Source: Maribacter antarcticus DSM 21422 (GTDB lineage Bacteria > Bacteroidota > Bacteroidia > Flavobacteriales > Flavobacteriaceae). From it: a stretch of 64,000 nt of DNA. The stretch spans positions 248,001 through 312,000 of the forward strand of contig NZ_JHZC01000008.1 of NCBI RefSeq assembly GCF_000621125.1, read 5' to 3'. Shown here in pieces: positions 9,356 through 17,920 of the stretch. The notes under the pieces were generated by a model. The model was not told where the DNA came from. It did not search any database and worked only from the letters and a program-made list of their open reading frames with translations. The translations under genes and the position numbers were made by a program. Numbering within the stretch: position 1 is the first letter of the stretch; every line of letters begins with the position of its first letter.

Positions 9356-9534
9356 TTTGTATTGATTTGGGATCAATACAGTAAAGGTACACCAGCAAGT
9401 AAGGGTTTGTCTAAAAATGTTGTGAAAGCTAGTTTTTTGTAGGTCAACAGAACACGTCCTGCTCTTTATCGATTATTTCTACCGATGGTCGATATAAAAC
9501 AAAAAAGGAATACGTAAAAAAGAGGCAGAAAAAT

Positions 9535-9843
9535 TTATTTAACAATCAACTTTCTAGTGGTAACTTTATTATTTTCGAATACGCGAAGAACATAAACTCC
9601 AGCATCTAGGTCGCCAACATAAAGTTCTTTTCCTAGGATTGTTGTTTTTAGAACTAGTGTCCCCAGCACATCGTAAATCAAAATTTGTTTAGCATCATTT
9701 TTAGTAGTGGAAATATAAACCTTACCTGTTGTCACAGGATTTGGGTACATATTAAAACCATCTATATCTCCATTGTTTGGAACAGATTGTCCATAACTAA
9801 AGGAGATAAAAAGAAAACAAATGATAAAATAGATTTGCTTCAT
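9535..9843 (-). CDS. Mini T9SS-sorting-domain protein 2
   Basis: 102 residues: signal peptide MKQIYFIICFLFISFSYGQ, a short linker SVPNNGDID, then a type A sorting domain (GFNMYPNPVTTGKVYI to RKLIVK). Domain order and length are the same as in the neighbour at 9032-9355, and the two align along their whole length, so they are tandem duplicates. On the minus strand TATCTTTA (about 9879-9872) resembles a -7 element (7 of 8), suggesting its own promoter. No enzymatic or binding module is present. Function unknown. Confidence 0.8.
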   Translation of the reverse strand: MKQIYFIICFLFISFSYGQSVPNNGDIDGFNMYPNPVTTGKVYISTTKNDAKQILIYDVLGTLVLKTTILGKELYVGDLDAGVYVLRVFENNKVTTRKLIVK

Positions 9844-9941
9844 ATATAGCTGGTTACATATGCTATACCATAAAGATAGGAAAACTACCGACTGATTGTA
9901 AAAGCAGGGTGTTGTTTATTCTTTTTTTTTCGATGAAATAC

Positions 9942-9970
9942 AAAAAAGCCCACTTTTTGTGGACTTTTTG
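9942..9970 (-). terminator. Intrinsic terminator after the TonB receptor gene
   Basis: On the minus strand an A-tract, GTCCAC, a five-A loop, GTGGGC (one G-U pair) and six Ts form a hairpin with a U-tail 30 bp past the receptor stop. The flanking A/T tracts make it usable from both sides. Confidence 0.7.
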
Positions 9971-9999
9971 TGATTTTGGAAATAATGATAGGGTTTGTT

Positions 10000-12837
10000 T
10001 TAAAATTGGTAGCTATAACCTAAAGATATTGCCTGACCAGGATATCTGGAGGAAAATAGTTGGTCTTCTGCACCAAAAGACTGATAAACACTTTCAATTT
10101 TATCATTTAGGATATTCTCAAATCGCAGCGAAATTTTACTGTTCTTTTCCTTTCCAAATTCCTTACTCAAATTAAATCTTAAGTTATTAAACGGAAGAGT
10201 GAATACATCTGGAATATCTCCATTACCAACAATCTCTAAAGTTTTACCTTGAACATTAAAGATAAGTCCCCCTTGCCAACCATTTTCGTTGTTGTCATAA
10301 TTAAAACCTATGTTTAACAGTAATGGAGATTGACCTTGTAATTGACGATTATCCCTAAGCGTTTCTCCTTCCCTTAAATTGTCTCTTCTCGCTTCTGCTT
10401 CATCATCGGTAAAGGTTTGTTGCGATTCGATAATAGAAACATTTGCGTTAAAAGAGAAATTCTGCCATCCAGGAATGAAATCTAGACTTCTTCTTACTTC
10501 CAATTCACCTCCAAATACCTTTGCATCTCCTAAGTTCAGTGGAATAAACTGTCCTCGTGCCTCTCTAATGAAAGATAATTCTATAGGGTCTTGAAAGGTT
10601 TTTGCAAATGCACTTACAGCAAAAAAGTTAGTTCCCGCCCCATAGGATTCAAATCGTAAATCAAAGTTATTTACGTATGTAGGTTGTATGTTGATATTAC
10701 CAATAAAAAATGTACTTGAGACAGGGTCAAAAATTTGGGCATTGGAGGCTTCTTTAAACGAAGGTCTTGCCGTGGTACTCGAGAAAGATGCTCTTACCTT
10801 TTTATTTGCCTCTTCATTTAATTCATAAATGAAATTAGCGGACGGGAAAAAGTCCATTTTATCTAGGATATTAGCGTTGTCGAAAACTTCTCCATCTTGG
10901 TTTTCTCCTGAATAAAGCAAATCAAATTTTTCTAGACGCAAACCGATAATAGCATTGAATTTATCTGAAAATTTAAATTCGTCCGACAAATAGCCTGCAG
11001 ATACGGTGATTTCTGAGTCAAAAGAATCAGAAACATTTGAATCACGTCTAACATAGGTTCCTTCCCTAGAATTGGTGCTGTAAATATTGGCAGGAGCTAA
11101 AACTTGGTCTGCATCCCCCCCAAAGCCTAAGCTAAAATTACCTTGTCTTGATTGCACAGGATGTGAAAATTGATCTACGATAAATTCTCTTTGCTTTAAG
11201 GTATGGGCTCCACCAAATTTGAATTTAGCATCTCTTCCAAATAATTTATGCTTTCTGGTCAAATCTAATTTTCCCGCGATATTTATTTCTTCAAGATTTC
11301 TCCATATTCTGCTGGGTTCACCAGATTCACTTGGCGATATTGAGAAATTTCCTGTTTCGTCATTGAACCTAAAGGGTGTGGTTCTAAAGTCTTTGTCGTA
11401 AATTTTAGATAGGGTTGGTGAAAGTTTCCAAGAAACCTTCCAAGAACCGTCTTCATTCGCATGTTCACCGTTTAATAATACATTGGTAATAGAGCGCTGT
11501 GTATATGTCAAGGCATCATTAAAAATAACGTTAGAGTTTACATTGAAGTTGTCCTGCCTAATGTAGGCAGCACTGGATTCTCCATTTTGAATATGAAGTA
11601 CATTCAGTTTGTATTTTGATTTCAATCCTTTGAAAGAAACGCCTGCAAGGCCGCTTATGAGTACATTGTTAACTCCTAAATTTCCAGATTGGGTACGATC
11701 ATCGATTAATTCAAGAACGGACCTATCCTGATCTTGTTTTCTAAATACCTGCCCGTTTACTATTCCTTCATAGAATTCTGTACTATTCCTGTAGGTAAGA
11801 GAGGCTAAATACCCTATTTTTTTACTACCATCATCATTTAAATTGTATTGATTACCTGCTGTAAACCCTATGTTGAAATCCATTGGACTTTGCTCTTGTA
11901 GTGCTTTTAAATTTGGTTGGAATAGTTGTGTTAATTGTCTTGCTCTTGCACCATTTTCAGCTGGAACTGGAGTTTCAACACTTTGAGGAAGGACTAAATC
12001 TCTTAGACCATTGTCAAAGCCCAAGGCATCTGTAGCACTACCTTCATAACTTAAATAGTCATTATTAAAATGCATAGTTGAATTATATCCAAGACCAACT
12101 GAAAGACTATATTCAGCTCTGGTAGGAAAATCCTTGGTTACAATATCTACAACACCTCCAGTAAAATCAGCTGCTTGATCGGCAGTTGCAGATTTAATCA
12201 CAATAATATTGTCCAAAATGTTTGTTGGGAAAATATCTAACTGTAGTGTATTTCTATCTGGATCTAAACCCGGCACATCAACACCATTTAATATTGATTT
12301 GGTGTAACGATCGCCCAAACCACGGACATATACGAATTTACCACCTTGAACAGAAACACCAGGGATTGATTTAATGGCACTGGCAATATCGCTTGCACCA
12401 GATTTTTTGATACTCTGGATAGAAAGTCCGTCTAACAATGCAACGGAATTTTTTTGAATATTTAATACAGATGCCTCTGTGTTTTTTGAAATAGTGGTAG
12501 TCACAACTACACCATCCAGTGCATTTGCCAGTTGATTTAAAGTTATATCAATAATTTGTTCAGCTCCAGGTTCAATTACTACCTGTGAAATTTCCATAGT
12601 TCCATAACCTAAATATGAAAAAGTAACTGTGTATATTCCAGGAGCTACTTCCAACACGTATTTACCATCAAAATCTGATGTAGTTCCCTTAGTTGTTCCT
12701 TTTATAAGAATATTTGCAAACGGCAACACATCATTGAATTCACCATCGTTTACTGTTCCTGATATAATACCGTTTTGTGAATAAATAGAGTGTAAAGAAA
12801 GTACCGTTAAACAAAATAATAATAGTTTGATTTTCAT
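10000..12837 (-). CDS. TonB-dependent outer-membrane receptor with CarboxypepD_reg domain
   Basis: 945 residues. Signal peptide 1-20 (MKIKLLLFCLTVLSLHSIYS); CarboxypepD_reg-like beta-sandwich about 24-110 (ISGTVNDGEFNDVLPFANILIKGTTKGTTSDFDGKY); plug about 130-240 (SIPGVSVQGGKFVYVRGLGDRY, GGVVDIVTK); then a 22-strand-type barrel ending SLGYSYQF with the terminal aromatic residue of outer-membrane barrels. It imports an unknown substrate using TonB energy. The lipoprotein gene 106 bp upstream on the same strand is its likely surface partner. The pair sits divergent from a PhoB/PhoR-like system, which suggests phosphate- or other two-component-controlled expression (inference). Confidence 0.92.
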   Translation of the reverse strand: MKIKLLLFCLTVLSLHSIYSQNGIISGTVNDGEFNDVLPFANILIKGTTKGTTSDFDGKYVLEVAPGIYTVTFSYLGYGTMEISQVVIEPGAEQIIDITLNQLANALDGVVVTTTISKNTEASVLNIQKNSVALLDGLSIQSIKKSGASDIASAIKSIPGVSVQGGKFVYVRGLGDRYTKSILNGVDVPGLDPDRNTLQLDIFPTNILDNIIVIKSATADQAADFTGGVVDIVTKDFPTRAEYSLSVGLGYNSTMHFNNDYLSYEGSATDALGFDNGLRDLVLPQSVETPVPAENGARARQLTQLFQPNLKALQEQSPMDFNIGFTAGNQYNLNDDGSKKIGYLASLTYRNSTEFYEGIVNGQVFRKQDQDRSVLELIDDRTQSGNLGVNNVLISGLAGVSFKGLKSKYKLNVLHIQNGESSAAYIRQDNFNVNSNVIFNDALTYTQRSITNVLLNGEHANEDGSWKVSWKLSPTLSKIYDKDFRTTPFRFNDETGNFSISPSESGEPSRIWRNLEEINIAGKLDLTRKHKLFGRDAKFKFGGAHTLKQREFIVDQFSHPVQSRQGNFSLGFGGDADQVLAPANIYSTNSREGTYVRRDSNVSDSFDSEITVSAGYLSDEFKFSDKFNAIIGLRLEKFDLLYSGENQDGEVFDNANILDKMDFFPSANFIYELNEEANKKVRASFSSTTARPSFKEASNAQIFDPVSSTFFIGNINIQPTYVNNFDLRFESYGAGTNFFAVSAFAKTFQDPIELSFIREARGQFIPLNLGDAKVFGGELEVRRSLDFIPGWQNFSFNANVSIIESQQTFTDDEAEARRDNLREGETLRDNRQLQGQSPLLLNIGFNYDNNENGWQGGLIFNVQGKTLEIVGNGDIPDVFTLPFNNLRFNLSKEFGKEKNSKISLRFENILNDKIESVYQSFGAEDQLFSSRYPGQAISLGYSYQF

Positions 12838-12876
12838 CTGAAAAATGTTGTTTAAAACAATTGTCTTTAAATATGT

Positions 12877-12914
12877 AAATTGCTCGTCTTAAAAAGTTTT
12901 AAGACGAGCAATTT
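12877..12914. repeat. Perfect 18-bp inverted repeat (tight hairpin) between lipoprotein and TonB genes
   Basis: The left arm 12877-12894 and right arm 12897-12914 are exactly complementary, with two bases between. Core is TTGCTCGTCTT/AAGACGAGCAA. It lies 30 bp past the lipoprotein stop and 40 bp before the receptor start. There is no strong T-run after it on the minus strand, so an attenuator, RNA-stability hairpin or processing site is as likely as a terminator. Confidence 0.75.
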
Positions 12915-12943
12915 AAAATGATTAATAGTTAGTTCACGCTTTT

Positions 12944-14368
12944 CTAGAAACCTAAACTAGCTTTTGTATTTGAATAGGTCCATGAGAACGCTGATGTATC
13001 TGCACCTACGTTGGCTGCATCAGCAACAACAGCACTAGAGAAGTTAGCAGCATCTGCCTCAAATGTGGAACCTATATCGGAACGGTCATCAAATATTTCG
13101 CTGGAAGTGGCAACTCCTGTGGGCAGTACAATCTCCCAATCAAGGAATGTCAAAAGACCAGCGGTATAATTGGCGGCTACACCATCATTATCTAATTCTA
13201 CATCAGATAGTTGTAAATCTGTTCCTACACCTGTAAAGCCCGTTACCAAGATATTGCTATTTGTTCCTGTAGCACCAGATCTAAAATCGGCTACTTCTCC
13301 ATTCTCAACATTATTGTCAAGACCTATAAGCGTAACATTTGTTAATGTATAAGACCCAGCAAGCGAACCTTCAGGACCATCAATTTCTAACGCGTGATCA
13401 GAAATGTTCCCTTGCACTACAATAGCATTATCAATCGTACCGGAATAAGCTTGGTCAATATCAAGACCGTCATCACCCACTGCCCATACAAATAGGTTGG
13501 TAGCATTAACGGATCCACCAAAGAACTCGATACCATCATCCACATTACCAACTACTTCAACATTGTCAATAGTAGTTCCAGAGCCAACACCACCTAGCGT
13601 AAGTCCGTTAATTTCGTTTCCTTGACCAATTAACGCACCACCATGGCGAATTGATACATATTGTATGGTACCAGAGTCATCAGCAGTATCTAAACCTCCG
13701 TATAGACCTTTGTCACCATCAGTGTCAGAAGGGATACCTTCTATCTGTGCAGATTCTGCATCACCATCAAAAGAAGAAGGAGCATTACCTAATAAAATTA
13801 ATCCTCCCCATAGCCCACGATCGTTTTGATCAAGGTTGGTTCCTACAGTTTCACCGAATGCAATATTATCTGAAGCAGAGGTGAATATTATTGGAGCAGA
13901 TGCCGTTCCTAAAGCTTCAATTTTACTACCTCTAGTTATGACCAAAACAGATGCATTAACACCTGATCCTGCATTAGCCTTGATAAGAGTGCCTGCTTCT
14001 ATCGTTAGTGTAGCACCATCTGTCACAAAAATTCTACCATCTAAATTATAAATAGAATCAGAAGACCACGTGGTGTCAGCAGAGATATCGGAATCTACTA
14101 CAACAGTTGCGCCTGTAGTAGGTGCTGCACCGTTATCTATGGGGTCACAAACATCGCCAATGCCATCACCATCCGTATCTGCTTGATCTGCATTAGCGGC
14201 ACCAGGACAGTTATCAATGTCATCATTTATATTATCATTGTCAAAATCTACATCCACTTCAAGCTCTGGTATAACTGGATCATCATCATTGCTACATGCC
14301 ATGAAGGTTAAAGAACCACAAACCATCAAGAGACTCAGCATTCTTTTAGTAAAAGTTAATTTTTTCAT
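12944..14368 (-). CDS. Thrombospondin type 3 repeat lipoprotein with beta-helix-like body
   Basis: 474 residues. The lipoprotein signal ends LTFMAC (Cys25), followed by an acidic SNDDDPVIPE spacer. Residues about 40-80 form thrombospondin type 3 calcium-binding repeats (DFDNDNINDDIDNCPG, DTDGDGIGDVCDP). The rest is rich in Gly, Asn, Thr and Ile with repeated short strands (VVVDSDISADTTW, LTIEAGTLIKAN), typical of right-handed beta-helix surface proteins of flavobacteria. First gene of a presumed two-gene unit with the TonB receptor, so probably a surface-exposed substrate-binding partner. Substrate unknown. Confidence 0.8.
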   Translation of the reverse strand: MKKLTFTKRMLSLLMVCGSLTFMACSNDDDPVIPELEVDVDFDNDNINDDIDNCPGAANADQADTDGDGIGDVCDPIDNGAAPTTGATVVVDSDISADTTWSSDSIYNLDGRIFVTDGATLTIEAGTLIKANAGSGVNASVLVITRGSKIEALGTASAPIIFTSASDNIAFGETVGTNLDQNDRGLWGGLILLGNAPSSFDGDAESAQIEGIPSDTDGDKGLYGGLDTADDSGTIQYVSIRHGGALIGQGNEINGLTLGGVGSGTTIDNVEVVGNVDDGIEFFGGSVNATNLFVWAVGDDGLDIDQAYSGTIDNAIVVQGNISDHALEIDGPEGSLAGSYTLTNVTLIGLDNNVENGEVADFRSGATGTNSNILVTGFTGVGTDLQLSDVELDNDGVAANYTAGLLTFLDWEIVLPTGVATSSEIFDDRSDIGSTFEADAANFSSAVVADAANVGADTSAFSWTYSNTKASLGF

Positions 14369-14436
14369 TTTCCTTAATTTTTAAAATTCATTTTAGGTTT
14401 CTACCACTTTTTGTTGTGGTGATATTTTTTCTCATG

Positions 14437-14444
14437 CAAAGAAA
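14437..14444 (-). promoter_or_regulatory. Candidate -7 element for the lipoprotein-TonB unit
   Basis: Minus-strand TTTCTTTG matches TAnnTTTG at 7 of 8 positions (TA is TT). It leaves a leader of about 60 nt that contains an ACCAC/GTGGT hairpin (14402-14419). No -33 TTTG is seen, as expected for an activator-dependent promoter. Confidence 0.35.
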
Positions 14445-14474
14445 ACAGCATGTTGTAAAAGTGGAGTTACGTGT

Positions 14475-14532
14475 ACGTTAAACCTTTATTTTATTAACGT
14501 TAGCTAAACGTTACTACATTAAATGAATGTTA
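14475..14532. promoter_or_regulatory. Direct repeats ACGTTA in 11-bp phase: candidate PhoB-like regulator operator
   Basis: ACGTTA occurs at 14475, 14497 and 14508 (steps of 22 and 11 bp) and ATGTTA at 14527. Eleven-bp phased direct repeats are the usual footprint of OmpR/PhoB-family regulators. The array lies between the lipoprotein-TonB unit and the response-regulator gene, about 30-70 bp upstream of the lipoprotein -7 element. Confidence 0.5.
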
Positions 14533-14560
14533 AGCCACTCTTTGGTAAGGGTATTATCTT

Positions 14561-14568
14561 TACTTTTG
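14561..14568 (+). promoter_or_regulatory. -7 promoter element before the PhoB-like regulator
   Basis: TACTTTTG matches TAnnTTTG; TTTG at 14541-14544 is a plausible -33 element (16 bp between). The ATG is at 14593. Confidence 0.5.
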
Positions 14569-14592
14569 AGAAAATAACTTCACCATATTAGT

Positions 14593-15279
14593 ATGAAAAA
14601 GAAGGACATTAAAATACTTTTAGTAGATGATGAGCCAGATATTTTAGAGATAGTAAGCTACAACCTTACTGCAGAAGGCTATGAAGTGTTCACCGCTAAA
14701 AACGGCTTGGAAGCGGTCTCAAAGGCAAAAAAGAAACAACCTCATCTTGTGATTTTAGACGTAATGATGCCAGAGATGGATGGGATAGAGGCCTGTGAAC
14801 TATTGCGAAAGACCAGCGGATTAGAAAATACCGTGATCACGTTTCTAACCGCCCGTGGAGAGGACTACTCTCAAATGGCAGGTTTTGATGCTGGAGCAGA
14901 TGATTATATTACCAAGCCTATAAAGCCAAAAGTTTTGGTAAGTAAAGTAAACGCTTTGTTGCGTAGGCATTTAAAGGATGAAAACCCTGAAGAAGATATT
15001 ACTAAGGTTGGGGATATCATTATCAATAGAGAAGAGTATAAAATTGTCAAAAAAGGCAGAGAGATTATTCTACCAAGAAAGGAATTTGAATTGTTATCCT
15101 TATTAGCTTCCAAACCTAGTAAAGTATTTAAGAGAGAGGTTATCCTAGATAAAGTTTGGGGAAACGAAGTTGTGGTTGGAGGCCGAACGATAGACGTACA
15201 TATTAGGAAACTACGTGAGAAAATTGGCGAGGAGCATTTTAAGACGGTTAAGGGAGTTGGATATAAGTTTGTACTTTAA
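14593..15279 (+). CDS. OmpR/PhoB-family response regulator
   Basis: 228 residues. The receiver domain 6-120 has the acidic pair D12-D13, phospho-acceptor D56 (LVILDVMMPEMDG) and the switch lysine in ITKP (~108). The C-terminal winged helix about 140-228 includes RKEFELLSLLASKPSKVFKREVILDKVWG and the recognition/wing sequence RTIDVHIRKLREKIG. It is a transcription factor paired with the kinase encoded next; the regulator TAA overlaps the kinase ATG by one base (TAATG). Candidate binding repeats lie just upstream. Similarity to PhoB/PhoP and the adjacent TonB system hint at phosphate control, which is unproven. Confidence 0.9.
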   Translation: MKKKDIKILLVDDEPDILEIVSYNLTAEGYEVFTAKNGLEAVSKAKKKQPHLVILDVMMPEMDGIEACELLRKTSGLENTVITFLTARGEDYSQMAGFDAGADDYITKPIKPKVLVSKVNALLRRHLKDENPEEDITKVGDIIINREEYKIVKKGREIILPRKEFELLSLLASKPSKVFKREVILDKVWGNEVVVGGRTIDVHIRKLREKIGEEHFKTVKGVGYKFVL

Positions 15280-16343
15280 TGCCTCTAAAAGCTAAGAAAT
15301 CCTATCGGTTTGCTTTTAGGACAGCATTTTACATTACGTTTTTATCTGCCTTTTGTTTGGGCTTTTTGTTTTGGCAGTTTCAGTTTTTAAATTGGTGGTT
15401 TTTCATCTGTTTGCTCCTTTTTATTCATTTAATTTCCTTTGTTACCCTACAAGTACGTATCGAAAAGTTTATTTACAAGCACATCAAAAAAATTTATGAT
15501 GATGTCGCTTTATTGGAATCCTCTACCTTGACCACAGATCCTATTACTACGGATATGCGGACTCTTATCGCAGAAATTGAAAAATTCGCTAAAGACAAAA
15601 AAATAGAAATCGATACTTTAAAGATTCGTGAAGAATATCGGAAGGATTTTTTAGGGAACGTTTCCCACGAATTAAAAACTCCCTTATTTACCGTGCAAGG
15701 CTATTTAGAGACACTTTTAGATGGTGCCATTGAGGATAAAAATATTCGTAAAAAGTATATTTCACGCGCTAATAAAGCGGTAGACAGACTTATATATATT
15801 GTTAAAGACTTGGATTTGATTACCAAACTGGAAGTTGGAGACCTGCGGTTAGAAAAGGAGGATCTCAATATTATCGAACTCATACAAAGTGTTTTTGATC
15901 TTTTAGAGATGAAGGCCGCAAAAAATAATATTGTTCTTACGTTCGATATTTCTTACGACATGCCTATTATGGTCAATGGCGACCGAGAAAAAATCCAGCA
16001 AGTACTTACCAATCTTTTAGTAAACTCCATAAAATATGGGAATGATAACGGAACTACGGAGGTAAGTGTAGAAAATTTGGTAAAGAACAAGGTTATTGTG
16101 CGGGTAACCGATAACGGTGATGGTATTCCAAAGGAACATATTCCAAGATTGTTTGAGCGGTTTTATAGGGTAGACCAAAGCGGTAGCAGAAAGGAAGGTG
16201 GGTCTGGTCTCGGGCTGGCTATTGTAAAACATGTCATAGAGGCACATGGAGAAAAAATTTATATTGAAAGTGTCGTTGATGTAGGTTCTGAATTTTCGTT
16301 TACCTTGGAGAAGAGTATACCGGAAGTTATAAATGAGCCTTAG
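15279..16343 (+). CDS. PhoR-like sensor histidine kinase
   Basis: 354 residues. Two membrane segments (about 12-33 and 36-57) are joined by a very short loop, so there is no sizable periplasmic sensor. A cytoplasmic linker helix follows, then the HisKA domain with phospho-histidine H130 (FLGNVSHELKTPL). The HATPase_c domain shows the N box (QVLTNLLVNSIKYG), G1 (VTDNGDGIP), F box (RLFERFYR) and G2 (GGSGLGLAIVKHV). Like PhoR kinases that sense via partner proteins, it may rely on another membrane protein for input. Co-transcribed with the preceding regulator. Confidence 0.9.
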   Translation: MPLKAKKSYRFAFRTAFYITFLSAFCLGFLFWQFQFLNWWFFICLLLFIHLISFVTLQVRIEKFIYKHIKKIYDDVALLESSTLTTDPITTDMRTLIAEIEKFAKDKKIEIDTLKIREEYRKDFLGNVSHELKTPLFTVQGYLETLLDGAIEDKNIRKKYISRANKAVDRLIYIVKDLDLITKLEVGDLRLEKEDLNIIELIQSVFDLLEMKAAKNNIVLTFDISYDMPIMVNGDREKIQQVLTNLLVNSIKYGNDNGTTEVSVENLVKNKVIVRVTDNGDGIPKEHIPRLFERFYRVDQSGSRKEGGSGLGLAIVKHVIEAHGEKIYIESVVDVGSEFSFTLEKSIPEVINEP

Positions 16344-16543
16344 GGTATTTTGTTTCATTATTTTTAGCGAATTCGTTATCGCGAGGATTCTTATCAATAC
16401 GAAACAGTCTGTTGAATTCGTGTCCCACAATAAAAGAGTGCTTCTCAGACGGAAGGCTAAGTGCAAAACTCAGGTTTTTTGAATGCTGCGCAAAATTCAT
16501 TCTTTCTGTCCACTTCTGCTATATACCTCTCAAATTCATTCAT
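16327..16543 (-). pseudogene. Possible small frameshifted gene (unrecognised)
   Basis: On the minus strand ATG 16543 opens MNEFERYIAEVDRKNEFC... and stops after about 28 codons. A second frame overlaps it from 16500 and continues with protein-like composition (ALSLPSEKHSFIVGHEFN, then RLFRIDKNPRDNEF) to a stop at 16327. The two join naturally by one frameshift near 16470. It may be a decayed or frameshifted small gene of ~70 residues; it overlaps the kinase 3' end by 17 bp. I recognise no family. Chance open frames are the alternative. Confidence 0.3.
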
Positions 16544-16589
16544 TTTAAATTTTTCTATAGGGATAGACTAGCAATTCTAGTGCATTTAT

Positions 16590-16597
16590 TAGCTTTG
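16590..16597 (+). promoter_or_regulatory. -7 promoter element before trmB
   Basis: TAGCTTTG matches TAnnTTTG exactly and lies 19 bp before the GTG start at 16617, supporting that non-ATG start. Confidence 0.5.
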
Positions 16598-16616
16598 TAC
16601 ACTTATATAGAAAATT

Positions 16617-17285
16617 GTGGGAAGCAAGAATAAACTTAAACGATTCAAGGAAAACGAAACCTTTAAAAATGTACTACAGCCTACCAGGGCAGAAGTTGAA
16701 CAAGGTTTTTCCCAACGGGGAACATGGAGCGAACATTTCGGGAATAATAATCCTATTGTTTTGGAACTAGGCTGCGGCAAGGGGGAGTATACCGTGGGAC
16801 TTGCAAAATTGTTCCCAGAGAAAAATTTCGTTGGGATAGATATAAAAGGAGCGCGCTTTTGGCGCGGTGCCAAGACTGCTTTGGAAGATGGTTTGGACAA
16901 TGTTGCTTTTCTACGAAGTCAGATTGAACTCCTTGACTTGCTATTTGCAGAAAACGAAGTTTCTGAAATCTGGATTACCTTTCCAGATCCTCAAATCAAG
17001 TATAAGCGCACCAAACACAGGATGACAAATCAGGTTTTTCTAGACCGGTACAAAAAGGTTCTAAAACCAAACGCATTAATGCATTTAAAGACCGACAGTG
17101 AATTTATGCACGGGTATACCTTGGGATTGTTACAAGGGATTGGACACGAAATTATTTATGCCAACCATGACGTCTATAAAAACGAGGGAAGTCCTAAAGA
17201 AGTATTAGAACTTCAAACTTTCTATGAAAATCAGTATCTTGAAAAAGGAAAACCAATCACCTACATCCAGTTTCGGATAAATTGA
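16617..17285 (+). CDS. trmB: tRNA (guanine-46-N7)-methyltransferase
   Basis: 222 residues with a GTG start (GTG GGA AGC AAG). SAM-dependent Rossmann methyltransferase: motif I LELGCGKGEYTVGLA (about 57-71), motif II acidic residue in VGID, and the TrmB-specific WITFPDPQIKYKRTKHRM loop (about 122-139) that contacts the tRNA and catalyses m7G46 formation. The lysine/arginine-rich N-terminus (KNKLKRFKENETF) also fits the family. The promoter element just upstream fixes the start. Followed 4 bp later by the LysE gene, so probably the head of a three-gene unit with it and the ATL gene. Confidence 0.92.
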   Translation: MGSKNKLKRFKENETFKNVLQPTRAEVEQGFSQRGTWSEHFGNNNPIVLELGCGKGEYTVGLAKLFPEKNFVGIDIKGARFWRGAKTALEDGLDNVAFLRSQIELLDLLFAENEVSEIWITFPDPQIKYKRTKHRMTNQVFLDRYKKVLKPNALMHLKTDSEFMHGYTLGLLQGIGHEIIYANHDVYKNEGSPKEVLELQTFYENQYLEKGKPITYIQFRIN

Positions 17286-17289
17286 TATT

Positions 17290-17919
17290 ATGCAGCACTT
17301 GTTGATTCTTTTTTTCGCTACCTTCTCTGCTGCTTTTATGGCAACGGTTCCGCCGGGGTTATTGAACGTAAACGCTGCAAAAACCAGTGTGGAGAAAAAT
17401 AAACTCAACGGTGTTGTCTTTAGTTTGGGGGTTTCTACCATGATTATGCTACAGGCCACGGTTGCTGTTTTTATTTCCAAATTTTTACATAAAAACCCAG
17501 AGGTTGTTGCCGTCCTGCTTAAAATTGCTATTGTGGTCTTTGCAGCTTTGGCCGTCTACTTTTTTATGGCAGCTAAAAGCAACAAAAAGAAGAAAATTAA
17601 GGAAATAAAAATAAGCAAGCGCAGTAGTTACTTTAAAGGAATATTCTTAGCTGGAGTTAATCTGTTAACGATTCCTTATTATAGCGGATTGAATATTATG
17701 TGGAACGCTTCTGGTTGGATAAAATTTCAGGTGTGGGATATTGTTACTTTTGTCTTAGCAGCGGGTACGGGAACCTTTTCCGTCCTTTACCTGTATGTGT
17801 TCTATTTTAACAAGCTAGAACACAAAACCCACAAATTCGCTAAGAATGCAAATTATATACTGGGGTTTTTAATGTTGCTCTTACTTATCATTACCATAGG
17901 AAGAGTATACAATACATAA
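17290..17919 (+). CDS. LysE/RhtB-family exporter
   Basis: 209 residues with six hydrophobic segments. The first carries the family's N-terminal pattern (FFATFSAAFMATVPPGLLNVNAAKTSVEK; the PPGLLN helix is typical of LysE/RhtB translocators). A basic cytoplasmic linker (KSNKKKKIKEIKISKRS) sits near 97-113 between helices 3 and 4. The family exports amino acids or similar small molecules by proton antiport across the inner membrane; the substrate is not predictable. Lies 4 bp after trmB and 1 bp before the ATL gene. Confidence 0.8.
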   Translation: MQHLLILFFATFSAAFMATVPPGLLNVNAAKTSVEKNKLNGVVFSLGVSTMIMLQATVAVFISKFLHKNPEVVAVLLKIAIVVFAALAVYFFMAAKSNKKKKIKEIKISKRSSYFKGIFLAGVNLLTIPYYSGLNIMWNASGWIKFQVWDIVTFVLAAGTGTFSVLYLYVFYFNKLEHKTHKFAKNANYILGFLMLLLLIITIGRVYNT

Positions 17920-17920
17920 T

